A stretch of 11,470 bases of DNA from Euperipatoides rowelli (GCA_003024985.2 PXIH01S0000070.1); one strand, 5' to 3'; numbered from the stretch's first letter, positions 1 through 8,279 are shown. The notes: a model not told the origin generated them from the letters alone. Program-made: numbers and translations.

Positions 1-6
1 TCAGAA

Positions 7-33
7 TTTTTTTTTTTTTTTTTTTCATTTATT
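7..33 (-). repeat. Poly-A tail with AATAAA signal on the minus strand (retrocopy 3' end?)
   Basis: A T19 run (7-25) is followed by CATTTATT. Read on the minus strand this is AATAAA (28-33), two bases, then A19, the layout of a retroposed transcript end or LINE/SINE tail. No element body can be recognised to the right, and the hAT-like left end begins 18 bases away. Confidence 0.3.
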
Positions 34-51
34 ATATTATTAAATTTTGAT

Positions 52-63
52 CAGTGCTGCCAC
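52..63 (+). repeat. Left terminal inverted repeat of the hAT-like element
   Basis: CAGTGCTGCCAC follows the putative target-site copy ATTTTGAT. It pairs with 2362-2373 at 10 of 12 positions, the two mismatches being TG against CA at positions 4-5. Confidence 0.4.
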
Positions 64-239
64 CTTTTCCAATATTTAAAAACTACCTGTAGCCTGTATC
101 ATTGAATTTTCATTTATGATTTACATTTTTAAAAATCCATTTCAAATATTTAGGCTACTGTATATTTAATTACATCATCTTCACAAGAATTGTTTTCCAT
201 TGTTGAAATTATTGCCTTAACTCTTTTACTAAGCTACTT

Positions 240-640
240 TCCTGTATGAGCACCATGCCTTTTAAATGTAACATACAGTATGATTGACCAAATCAGAGTT
301 CTACTTTTTTTTTATGTTGAATTTTTACATTTGCGTATTTCATTAAATTTGTACAATACAATAATATGAAATAGTCAGCACAAAGCTATTTTCACCTCTA
401 AGATTTTTTTTTTCACTACAGTCTTTTTAAAGTACTCCAAGAGAAGGATAAATTAATGACTGCTCAATCATTTGTGTCTATACTTCAGAGTTTGGAACTT
501 TTTTCATTGCCATCTCCAATGGGATTTGCATAAAGTTTTTATTGAGTAAAAATGCAATTTCCATGCACTTATGTGATTTATAGTCATGGAAAAATCATGA
601 TTTATCGTACTTTTAATATACTTAAATCAAAAGTAAAAGA
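240..640 (+). repeat. Diverged dispersed repeat, copy 1
   Basis: This stretch shares a collinear series of matches with 8280-8880 in the same orientation. Examples are ATGAAATAGTCAGCACAAA against ATGAAATAGACAGCACAAA, TGACTGCTCAAT in both, TTTGGAACTTTTTTCATTGCC against TTTGAAACTTTTTTCAATGCC, and ATTGAGTAAAA in both. The order and spacing of anchors are kept, with small indels. It has no ORF and I do not recognise the family. The limits are approximate, and the block lies inside the candidate hAT element. Confidence 0.7.
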
Positions 641-662
641 GTTAAGGTAGGGATGTATGAAC
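641..662 (+). repeat. Internal inverted repeat, left arm
   Basis: The reverse complement of this arm, GTTCATACATCCCTACCTTA plus two bases, matches GTTCATCCCTACTTTAA at 2096-2112 apart from a 4-base insertion and one substitution. Both arms lie within the hAT-like element, but not close to its ends. Confidence 0.4.
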
Positions 663-1310
663 TTGCTCTTTGGTGATTCCAATTATGTTACTGTTTATGC
701 AAAATTCACATTAAAAACCTAGAGAATTTTCTCCTATTTTAATACTAGTCTTAGATGAATATAAATGAACTGGTCATTTTGCTACTAAATAACATAAGGA
801 AGTGCCAATATAAACAATTTGTATGTTACTTGGCTTAAAACATGCATTCATGTACTTACTATATTTTGGGATATGGACAGGCTGTGCAAAGTTTAACCTT
901 GTTTTGCTAAAGCAGTCCGATTGGTTATCAATATGCTACCGACAAATAATCAATACTTTCTTTTAACTTAAATTTTTACCTATTTTTTGTTATTGCCCTA
1001 AAGTTTCTTATAAATTGGTTTCTCTTACACCCAACAAAATGTTCCAGTTTGGTAACTAGACAATTTATTCAATAATTTTAGAAGAAAACAATCAGTTTTG
1101 AAAAACAGTATAGGGATTAAAAAATAACAAAGCCTTTTCACTAAGAATATATTTTTTTAATTCAGTCTTTTTTATTGTATTGGTTTGTAAAGTTATACTC
1201 TTTTTTTTTTTTAATTATTTTTTTATTGATTGATTGAATATACAGTAAATCTATTAAACAATACATTTTTCACAATTGTTTGAAAATTTTAAAGTGATGA
1301 CCATTTTGAA

Positions 1311-1640
1311 TTGGTGACCAAGGTGACTTGCTTTTTGCATAATTCCTGTGTTTATAAAACTTGAAAGGTGTGCCAAATTTTGCTAAAATGATTGAATGAT
1401 GTAATCAAAATCAGAAATATTTTTTTATAATAAGTAAACTGGTCATCAAGTCAACATAGAAGTTTGATTTTCTTCAGATGTGTTATTCATTATGTATGCC
1501 AGATTTTTTATGCAATTTGATTGAATGGTGCAATTGTAATCTTGCTATAACATATATTCAGAAAGTGATTAAGTCGCCAAGAATATTCTTATATGTTTAT
1601 GAAACAAATTTGGGATTCTAGAAGTTTAGATGGTTTCAGA
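1311..1640 (+). repeat. Ancient tandem duplication, about 113-132 bp period
   Basis: TTGGTGACCAAGGTGAC...TGTGTTTATAAAAC...TGCCAAATTTT...TGATTGAATGATG (from about 1311) recurs as CTGGTCATCAAGTCAAC...TGTGTTATTC...TGCCAGATTTT...TGATTGAATGGTG (from about 1439). A third, poorer version begins near AAGTCGCCAAG (1571), with TATGTTTATGAAAC. The third-unit match is weak. The wording is reminiscent of gene-poor repeats in marine invertebrate genomes that contain 'CCAAATTTCATG..AAT' strings, but I cannot name a family. Confidence 0.45.
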
Positions 1641-2095
1641 ATATTAATAATCTAAACGTTTGCCAAAGGGACCAGGGTATTATGTTTTTACCACAAGCTC
1701 TGAAAATTCCTGGTGAATATACTCTAATACTGATCCTACACAAGGATATTCAATAATATTTGATTTAAGAAAGATTTTAAAGATCTTAAAAAGTAAACAG
1801 CAAAAGCATATTTTGTGAAAATTTTAAAATATATAATTTAAATAACTATCCTTTTTTCCATCATTCATTGTTTTGGGTAAATATACTTTGTTATAAAACA
1901 ATTATTGTATATTTGATATCACAGCAAACCTATTGTAGAAGCAGCTCATCATAAAAAGGTATCCTAATTTTATTTAATAAATAAAATTTCCAGGAAAATT
2001 CTTTCAGTGATTAATTAATAAAATTAAAAAAATCAGCTATATTATAATTAGTTGATTATTTAATATCCAAAACTTGGCCTCCGCCTACTTAATAG

Positions 2096-2112
2096 GTTCA
2101 TCCCTACTTTAA
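2096..2112 (-). repeat. Internal inverted repeat, right arm
   Basis: GTTCATCCCTACTTTAA is the partner of 641-662 in inverted orientation. The surrounding CTCCGCCTACTTAATAG is richer in C than its neighbourhood. The pair could be subterminal repeats or the ends of a separate decayed element. Confidence 0.4.
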
Positions 2113-2317
2113 ATGAAGTGTATTTTTTGTTGTTGTTTTAAAAAAAAATGTTAAATGGATTAGTCTATTGCTAGAAAATTATTAGACTTGTATACAGAAT
2201 GTTTATAAATAAATAGAATTGATAATAGATATGTTTGGTTTAACAGTTTGAATAATTGTTGACAGATATTAATACACCCTGATATGTTGTATCAGTGTTA
2301 ATTTTTTAGTTTTGGGT

Positions 2318-2359
2318 ATAAAATAAATAAAATTAATTAATTAATAAAAAAAAAAAAAA
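2318..2359 (+). repeat. A-rich simple repeat with AATAAA words and an A14 run
   Basis: AAAT and AATT tetranucleotide runs (about 2318-2344) pass into a 14-base A-run (2346-2359). The AATAAA words upstream of the A-run imitate a polyadenylated end, but the tetranucleotide runs make simple microsatellite growth as likely. Confidence 0.6.
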
Positions 2360-2404
2360 CAGTGGCAGTGCTGATTTAGATGATTGGATTTTTTTTTTTT
2401 TTTT
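2346..2404. repeat. A14 / T16 inverted homopolymer pair (hairpin-prone)
   Basis: A14 (2346-2359) and T16 (2389-2404) are separated by 29 bases that hold the putative right TIR and target duplication of the hAT-like element. The two runs can pair to give a 14-bp A:T stem with a 29-base loop in the transcript. Confidence 0.6.
2362..2373 (-). repeat. Right terminal inverted repeat of the hAT-like element
   Basis: GTGGCAGTGCTG is followed by the putative target-site copy ATTTAGAT. A 14-base A-run sits just inside this end (2346-2359), and the corresponding left interior is only CTTTTCC, so any longer TIR has eroded or expanded. Confidence 0.4.
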
Positions 2405-2510
2405 AAGATAGTTTTACTATTATTCATTTTTGTGAGAATTGTAGGTTTTAATTTTACTTTTTTGACCTTCATGGTTTTTTTTATATAATAATATCATTGC
2501 TTGATTACCT

Positions 2511-2660
2511 ATTCTTCATGCCTGCCCCCTGCCTGTGATTGACCATTTGCTGTTCCTTGTTTGAACTTGGTGGTAAGTACACCAACACTCTTCTCTTCAT
2601 AAACTGTCCCCATGTGGTGAGATGTCCTCACTGCATAATTTGTCTAGTTTTCTGTAATGT
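2511..2660. other. Pocket of higher-complexity sequence with a donor-like site, no gene recognised
   Basis: This stretch is visibly less AT-rich than its surroundings and contains TGCCTGCCCCCTGCC and a consensus GTAAGT at 2573-2578 after CTTGGTG. All three frames upstream of that GT close quickly: TGA occurs in each within about 40 bases. A conserved coding exon ending at the donor is therefore unlikely, unless it is very short. A second donor-like GTAAGC occurs at about 2914. Confidence 0.35.
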
Positions 2661-3277
2661 TCTAATAGCTGGTACTTATGTTATTTTCTTGTGAATTATT
2701 TTGTCTTGAATTAATGTTTCTTGGCATGGTGGTGGAGTATTATACGTGTTTTATTTAAAATATGGATTTGTAATTCCTAAAATTAGTTCCTCTTTTTTTT
2801 TTTTGTTATTCAATTTGAAACTTATTTTTGTATTTATACTAAACTTGGTTTTTGTTCTCTTAGTCTGTCTGCATCTTGTTTGCATGGCATTTTATATTTT
2901 ATTTGTTACTAATGGTAAGCTATCTCATTTTCCATTTCTTTTTTCACTGCTTGATTTACCATACTGCTGTTTCTTAGTTTCGAATCTGGGTTATTTCCCC
3001 CTGCTCATTTAACATTAACTGATTATTAAAATTATCAAGTGTAAAGTTTCATTTTTAAATATTACAACCAATATTATTTCACCTCTTAGTTGTTTTATTT
3101 TCAAGTCAAATCTTTTTTTTTTTAATGTTTTTTACAGTAGACTAGTATAAAATTGGAATATAGAGAAAATATATTAACACTTCCTTTAAAACTATTTTCT
3201 CAACTCTCGACGAATAAAGTATGTCTTAAGCCTTTGCCAGGCGACACATCTGCATACAATTTTTATCACATACAATG

Positions 3278-3307
3278 AGATTGACCTAGTTCAGATTGAC
3301 CTAGTTC
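3278..3307 (+). repeat. Perfect 15-bp tandem duplication
   Basis: AGATTGACCTAGTTC occurs twice with no gap (3278-3292 and 3293-3307). The identity suggests a recent slippage event. Confidence 0.95.
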
Positions 3308-3324
3308 GTTTACAGTTTATTGTA

Positions 3325-3449
3325 GATCATATAACAGGTTGCAATGTCGGTCTGACATGCAAATTGTTGGTTGTAAGTCGGAATGAACTTTCATCTAATC
3401 ATCACATGTGACAATCAATATAATGATAACATTGCATCAACATATGATC
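3325..3449. repeat. Imperfect inverted repeat, possible foldback or MITE remnant
   Basis: GATCATATAACAGGTTGCAATG (3325-3346, its first seven and last eight bases being the paired parts) faces CATTGCATCAACATATGATC (3430-3449). CATTGCA and ATATGATC pair fully, with a few unpaired bases between. Inside, GTCTGACATG and CATGTGAC can add partial pairing. No clear target duplication was found. Confidence 0.4.
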
Positions 3450-3673
3450 AGTTTCTGATGTTAGAAAATCCATCATGTACTCCTAAAATATGAATTTCAT
3501 TTGTAAATTTGATATTGTACTGCGATTAATTCATAGTTATAAAGTTATTTAGAATTTTAAATAGAAGGGTGGAAAGAAACTTTTCACGAAGTAAAAAAAA
3601 TGCTAAAAGTTTTTGCTTAGCACAAATAGTATGGGATTCACAGCGATGAAAGTACCTTATGGTTAACGGACTA

Positions 3674-3681
3674 TACCGGTA
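3674..3681. repeat. TACCGGTA palindrome, first copy
   Basis: An exact 8-bp palindrome, flanked as CTATACCGGTACTATC. A second copy lies at 3805-3812. Confidence 0.9.
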
Positions 3682-3753
3682 CTATCTCTAGATTGAGTAA
3701 CAATATGACTACAGAGTAATATTTAGCCTAAATTAAAAAAACGAATGTGGAGA

Positions 3754-3783
3754 TTTCTCCCCCCCCCCTTCTTTTTTTTTTTT
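3754..3783 (+). repeat. 30-nt uninterrupted pyrimidine tract (C10 and T12)
   Basis: TTTCTC, then a C10 run (3759-3768), TTC and T12 (3772-3783) form a continuous polypyrimidine strand. Such tracts can adopt triplex structures and can act as splice-acceptor-like signals. No AG-bounded exon follows, since TTTATAATCTTATTC continues the AT-rich sequence. Confidence 0.85.
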
Positions 3784-3804
3784 ATAATCTTATTCAATAT
3801 ACGA

Positions 3805-3812
3805 TACCGGTA
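3805..3812. repeat. TACCGGTA palindrome, second copy
   Basis: The same exact palindrome, flanked as CGATACCGGTAGTTT, 131 bp from the first. Four consecutive G/C bases are rare in this background. Confidence 0.9.
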
Positions 3813-4049
3813 GTTTATAAAAATATTTCTCCTCTTAGCTAATTTCTCAGCAAATTGTGTTTTTTTTTTAAATTTATTTCTTGAAATAATACTAGTAAGA
3901 CAGATATTTTTCTGCATGGCATTTTAAGCCGAATAAAAAGTAAATAAATAAAAAGTTAGGAAATTTAATAGTATATGACCTTTAAATCTATTTTAATAAA
4001 TTAACAGTAGGCCTACATTTAAGAAATTAATATAGTTCAAAACTCTTAA

Positions 4050-4098
4050 TTTTTTTTTTTTTTTTTTTTTTTTTTTGAGAAATTTATTTTATTTTATT
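4050..4098 (-). repeat. T27 run with AATAAA words on the minus strand (retrocopy tail candidate)
   Basis: T27 (4050-4076) is followed by GAGAAATTTATTTTATTTTATTG. On the minus strand this reads several overlapping AATAAA words, then TTTCTC, then A27, which is the order of a polyadenylated retrocopy 3' end. The would-be body to the right shows no recognisable gene or LINE sequence. This is the longest homopolymer in the window. Confidence 0.4.
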
Positions 4099-4302
4099 GC
4101 ACTTATAACATTCACCCTACTTAAACATTTTATAATTGAAATAAATAAGCCTACAGTAAATAAATTTTAAATTCCTTTGAATTTATTTTTTTTCTTTCCA
4201 AATATATGATGAAGTTATTGTATTTTAAAAATATATATCATAAAGTTATAATTAATAAAATTTGTTAAATGAAAAGTAAATAGAATGTTGCATTGTGGTC
4301 AT

Positions 4303-4450
4303 GAATCGTATTATGATGGTTCCTTTTTCAATTGCATCGTCTGATTGAAGTCGCACACGTTCATCCAATGGATGGTTGTATACGATAAGAATTTTATGCA
4401 GATCGTGTCATCTGACAAGGGCTTTATATTCTTTATTACAAGATTAGAAA
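4303..4450. other. Second CpG-rich pocket
   Basis: Seven CpGs fall in about 150 bp, within GAATCGTA, GCATCGTCTG, AGTCGCAC, CACGTTC, ATACGATA, GATCGTG and AATCGTTA. No ORF or known element is recognised. Base use differs plainly from the AT-rich flanks, suggesting a distinct origin or constraint. Confidence 0.4.
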
Positions 4451-4736
4451 TCGTTATTGTAATTTTAACAGCTTTGAAAATAAAAATCTGCCAATAATGG
4501 ATTTTTATTTCAAATAATCATTAACAAAAAAATAACCATAAAAGACAATCTTAAACCTTCAGAACTAATTTTAATTTTTAATTTTTTTTTTGACAGCAAC
4601 AAAGTAAATGTTTTTTGTTTTTTTCAAATTTTATAATTTTAAGTTGTCATCTATAATCTAGACAACAGTAAAAACAAGTTTAAGATTAGCATAACCCTCT
4701 TTAACTGCATACTGAGACATTATTAGCATCCATAGT

Positions 4737-4751
4737 GAGAGAGAGAGAGAG
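4737..4751 (+). repeat. (GA)n microsatellite
   Basis: An uninterrupted GA dinucleotide run of seven and a half units, followed by GCTTATAGAGACATAG. Confidence 0.95.
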
Positions 4752-4779
4752 CTTATAGAGACATAGTGGACAGTATGAA

Positions 4780-4826
4780 TATTAACACTGGCATTTAAGG
4801 GCTATGTCAGTATTGAAGTGTTAATA
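4780..4826. repeat. Perfect 10-bp inverted repeat
   Basis: TATTAACACT (4780-4789) is the exact reverse complement of AGTGTTAATA (4817-4826), with a 27-base loop. The right arm overlaps the 38-nt dispersed repeat shared with 6513-6550. Confidence 0.8.
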
Positions 4827-4828
4827 AA
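4791..4828 (+). repeat. 38-nt dispersed repeat, copy 1
   Basis: It begins GCATTTAAGGGCT and ends AGTGTTAATAAA. It matches 6513-6550 at about 31 of 38 positions without gaps. The family is unknown to me. Confidence 0.6.
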
Positions 4829-5185
4829 AGTGGCATTAGTTTTTTTTTAATCATTTTTTTTAAAAGTTACTTAAGCAGTATAAAAATTGTGAAAACAAAT
4901 TACAATTTTTACAAGAAAATAACTGATTTTTTTAATATATAAATTTATAAACTCATCTGTGTGATACATTGGTTTTTTTTATTATTATTTTATGGCAATC
5001 CTTTTTATTTGCTTAAGGTCCTTTGTATGAAAAGTCTCTTACGTATAATGTTTAAATGCTTGACTTACAGTATAGTTGTGTTTCATGTCTTCTGTTTTAT
5101 AAACCATACATATGTAGCTAAATTAATGTATATTGTTTGGCTGAATCTTTTTTTCAGTAGAAAACAAATTTTTGGCCAAGTGGAC

Positions 5186-5243
5186 TAATCCATTGACGCT
5201 TTTGTACTAAAATTTAATCCAACGATGCTTTTGTATTAAAATT
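5186..5243 (+). repeat. 29-bp tandem duplication
   Basis: TAATCCATTGACGC plus TTTTGTACTAAAATT (5186-5214) is followed directly by TAATCCAACGATGC plus TTTTGTATTAAAATT (5215-5243). The units match at 25 of 29 positions. Confidence 0.9.
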
Positions 5244-5878
5244 GCAATTTTTTTCATAAGGCTGAGAGCTTTATTTAGATTGATTATTCCTTAGGTTATA
5301 ATTAGATTAATTTATGTTGATTTTTTTTTTTTTGTTTTAAATCTCTCTGTATCATCGCTTATGTTAACAGCCAATACATTTTAATATATGGCTAATAATG
5401 TAGCATGGTGTCTTATACTCCTGTGCATGTGATTTAAAGTACTTTGAAAGTATTCTTGTTTTTTTATTGTATTTAATATTTTTGTTGATTATGTCTTATA
5501 GAATTGGTAAAAATATTTGCACAATCTGTTACATGGGGATTTTGTCAATTTAATTAATATTGAATTTTAACATATCCAAATATGATATTTGAAATTGGAT
5601 AAAAGCAATATATAAATTTATGTTGAGATCATATTCTTATAGGCAACTAGTCACTTCCAAAAAATTATCTGTAAAAAAATTGCATAAATACCCTGAAATA
5701 AAATATTTGGCCTAGGGATTTAAATCCTGGCCAATCCAATATGAAGTTGCAAAGTAATACCACAACAAATGTTATGATTATTACCATGATATCAGGTGCT
5801 CAATCTAATTAATATTTCAAATGAAATGAATCTGTAAAAAAAAAAGGAAATGACACTAGTATTTAATTGTATTTAATA
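5244..5878 (+). other. AT-rich intron, nothing recognised except a 12-bp palindrome
   Basis: No ORF, RNA gene or repeat family is evident. A T13 run lies at 5321-5333. GGATTTAAATCC (5716-5727) is an exact palindrome between two GGCC words. Confidence 0.6.
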
Positions 5879-6087
5879 ATAAGCTGAAGTACCCAGCGTT
5901 GCCCAGGACGAATCCCCACCCCCAAAAATCCAAAAGTCTATTTTCATTGTCTACACTATGAAACCTAACCACATGCCAAATTTCTTATTCAAAATACTGT
6001 CCATTGTCTCCAAGACAACAACGTATATCCTGACTCCTCAATGATAAACAAACAAACTAACTTTCTACTTTATATGGTATATTAGAT
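5879..6087 (+). repeat. Interspersed-repeat fragment with GTACCCAGCGTTGCCC core
   Basis: AATAAGCTGAAGTACCCAGC and GTTGCCCAGGACGAATCCCC open this block. Further on come ATGCCAAATTTCTTATTC, then ATAAACAAACAAACTAACTT, ending CTACTTTATATGGTATATTAG. Similar strings (GTACCCGGCGTTGCCCGGG..., AAATTTCATGAAAAT..., CAAACAAACAAACTTT..., TTTATAATATTAG) are familiar to me as widespread SINE/non-LTR-type repeat tails in invertebrate genomes. This is recognition by wording, not by a database. It is non-coding and decayed; its strand and class are uncertain. Confidence 0.6.
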
Positions 6088-6089
6088 GA

Positions 6090-8180
6090 AAAAAAATATG
6101 TAAAAATTATAATTAATGAAGCTTGTGGCGTTAAATTGCTAATAAACATGAATTATAAGATTGATTGCATGAGAATAGTAGGGTTTCTATTTACATAAAC
6201 TATTTTATACCGTACTATTTAAAATACAATAGGTAAAAGAAAATATTGTTTTAAAATGTTTAAAGTATTAGCTGCTGCTATTAATTACAAGCCTACTTAT
6301 GGGAAACCATTTTACCCTTCTTACAACAATTCCATGCAACTATTTAGATACAATCCTTTGACTATAGAATAAATGTGAGAGAATTTATCAATTTTCCATG
6401 AGTGACAATTATAAATCATAATAATGAACTTCATGTTTGAGACACGCCTTTACTCAATTGCAAACTTTGTACAAATCCTTTTAAACATGACAGGTGAAAA
6501 ACATTTCAAAGTGCATTTAAAGGCTCAGTGACTATCGTAGTGTTAATAAATATTTTATATAAATTTGCATTGAGTTCAAGTATTAATTTTTAATCATTTT
6601 TCAATTTATAATTGTAGAAATATCTTGCCATTGAATTAAGAATTCCACCCCATGAACATACCCTAATTTCATCAGTGTATCATCATCTCTTCTTGTGTTT
6701 AGTTTGTTACAATTTGAGAGAAGAATTTTCTCAAAGGGGATGGTTTTTTTTTTTTTTTGGTTTTTTTGTTTAAAATCAATTTAAGTAGAAAAAATAATAT
6801 TGATGTGTAAAGCTTTGAATATTTAGAATCCAAATCACATTTGACTTGATCATCAAATTAAATTTATGTATTCGATTTTTAGAAGAGTTTGAAACAGATT
6901 GACTTTCTAATTTTTATAACACAAATATTATAATAGTGAGCTTAAATACATGGAAATTTAAAAGACAATTGTTAAAGTTGCTTTAGCAGTAGAATTATGT
7001 GTGAGGAAATAATAAATTTTCCATCACCATTATCATATAATCACTCAAACTTTAATACAATTATATCAAATATACTGTACATTCTAGGCCAAAATCTTAT
7101 AACAACTGGCTATGAAAATAAAATTTAAAAGTGCACCGCATGGTAATTTTAGTTGTCTTTACACTTAAGCATGCTTTAAAATAGTCTAAATAGATAAAAA
7201 TTGATTTTAATATTAGACAAGGCAGATTTGGAATTAGTTGATCTTTTTGTGCCAGTATCCTGTTCATTTAGTTTTGCAGTTAAGTGATGAATAAACATAA
7301 GCAAAAATTAAATGGTGATCTTTGTCAGGCACTCACCTTAACACAATGTAATTAAAGAGTAGGCTATGTAAGCACTTGCAGATATTTATTTATATTTATA
7401 ATTGTTTAAGCCAGAGACTTTTACAATGTCTACAGAAAACAAAATTAGAAACAACAAAACTAGAAAAATAATCAAATAAAACAACCACCCAATTAAAACA
7501 GAGAAATGAGTTAGATGGCAGATACATTTCTCACTGAAATAATTAGATTTGAGTGCAAAATTTGTTTTAATCTTTGCATTTTTAATTTAATTTTAGTTTA
7601 AATCGTGACAAAATATATAATTAGGATTAAAAGTTTAACACAATCATAACTTGGTACAGATTTGCCATTTGAAAATGCATCATTTATTCATTTTTAGCTT
7701 TTCATTTTTTTTTTTGTCTATGATCATATATTTATTAAATGGTAACTATAATTTGATTAATTCATGTATCTTTAACATTAGAAATAAATATACAGTACCT
7801 GTAGTTCTAAATTGATCCACATTTTTTAATGATCATTTAATTATTTTAGTAAAATAAAGAATAATTGGAGGAACATGATTTAATTTAATACATCCACTGA
7901 TTTAGCTGTTAAAGTTTAATTTCAATTTTAATTGAAATCATTGGCCAACGTTTTTAATTAGCATTATAAAAAATAAAAAATACAGCCCAATCTTTACAAT
8001 TTTAAAAGGATCGTTTATTAACTTTAATATTTACTGTAAGTTGATTTTAGTATTTTTGAAAAAAATGATAACGATATTTAATTTTTATTGTAATTGAGAA
8101 ACAAGTCTCTAATGAAAATATACAAATAATCTTTGGTTGGTTCTTAGTTCTTATAGAAAATAAGATTTATTTTAAAATAT
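6090..8180 (+). other. AT-rich intron, no gene recognised
   Basis: About 2.1 kb with dense stops, scattered TACTGTA/TACAGTA words (7073, 7791, 8032), a T15 run (6744-6758) and a T11 run (7705-7715). Apart from the 38-nt repeat at 6513-6550, I see no element, RNA gene or exon. Confidence 0.6.
6513..6550 (+). repeat. 38-nt dispersed repeat, copy 2
   Basis: It begins GCATTTAAAGGCT and ends AGTGTTAATAAA, same orientation as 4791-4828. The left arm of the inverted repeat found beside copy 1 is absent here. Confidence 0.6.
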
Positions 8181-8203
8181 ATTTTTTTTATTAAAAATAT
8201 TTT

Positions 8204-8220
8204 CTGTATATAATATACAG
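8204..8220. repeat. CTGTATA-TAA-TATACAG palindrome
   Basis: A 7-bp perfect inverted repeat with a 3-base centre, followed directly by TATATATATTTTTT. It contains one of the TACAGTA words that are frequent across the window. Confidence 0.8.
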
Positions 8221-8279
8221 TATATATATTTTTTCTTTTTGCCCTAAGTGGTGTTACCCAATGAGATAATGACTACAGA

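Larger units (their letters stand above)
52..2373. mobile_element. Candidate degenerate hAT-like DNA transposon, non-autonomous
   Basis: The left end reads CAGTGCTGCCAC (52-63). The right end is GTGGCAGTGCTG (2362-2373), whose reverse complement CAGCACTGCCAC matches the left at 10 of 12 positions. Immediately outside lie ATTTTGAT (44-51) and ATTTAGAT (2374-2381), which match at 7 of 8. Both fit the nTnnnnAn target-duplication pattern known for hAT elements, and hAT ends typically begin CAG. The interior has no transposase-like ORF, no hATC dimerisation motif and many stops, so if real it is an old non-autonomous or fully decayed copy of about 2.3 kb. Inverted 17-22 bp repeats lie inside it (641-662 and 2096-2112). 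The TIRs are short, so chance pairing in AT-rich DNA cannot be excluded. Confidence 0.4.
3190..3830. other. CpG-enriched pocket within the AT-rich intron
   Basis: By hand I count about fourteen CpGs here, including CTCGACGAA, GTCGGTCTG, AAGTCGG, AACGGAC and two TACCGGTA sites. Neighbouring stretches of the same length have far fewer. No ORF of interest is present. It may be a younger or unmethylated insertion, or a regulatory patch; the sequence does not decide. Confidence 0.4.

Noticed and set aside
1767-1793. TTTTAAAGATCTTAAAA near-palindrome as a regulatory site
   Set aside because: One base out of symmetry and made of common AT words; expected by chance in this composition.
2746-3012. 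88-codon open frame on the + strand
   Set aside because: The peptide is a run of F, L, V, I and C from T-rich DNA, with no family resemblance. It starts at a chance ATG within an AT-rich intron.
3723-3917. 64-codon open frame on the minus strand
   Set aside because: Its lysine and glycine runs come from reading the pyrimidine tract at 3754-3783 in reverse; no real protein signature.
4961-5188. 75-codon open frame on the + strand
   Set aside because: Hydrophobic composition reflects T-richness; no conserved motif, and it ends in the 29-bp tandem duplication.
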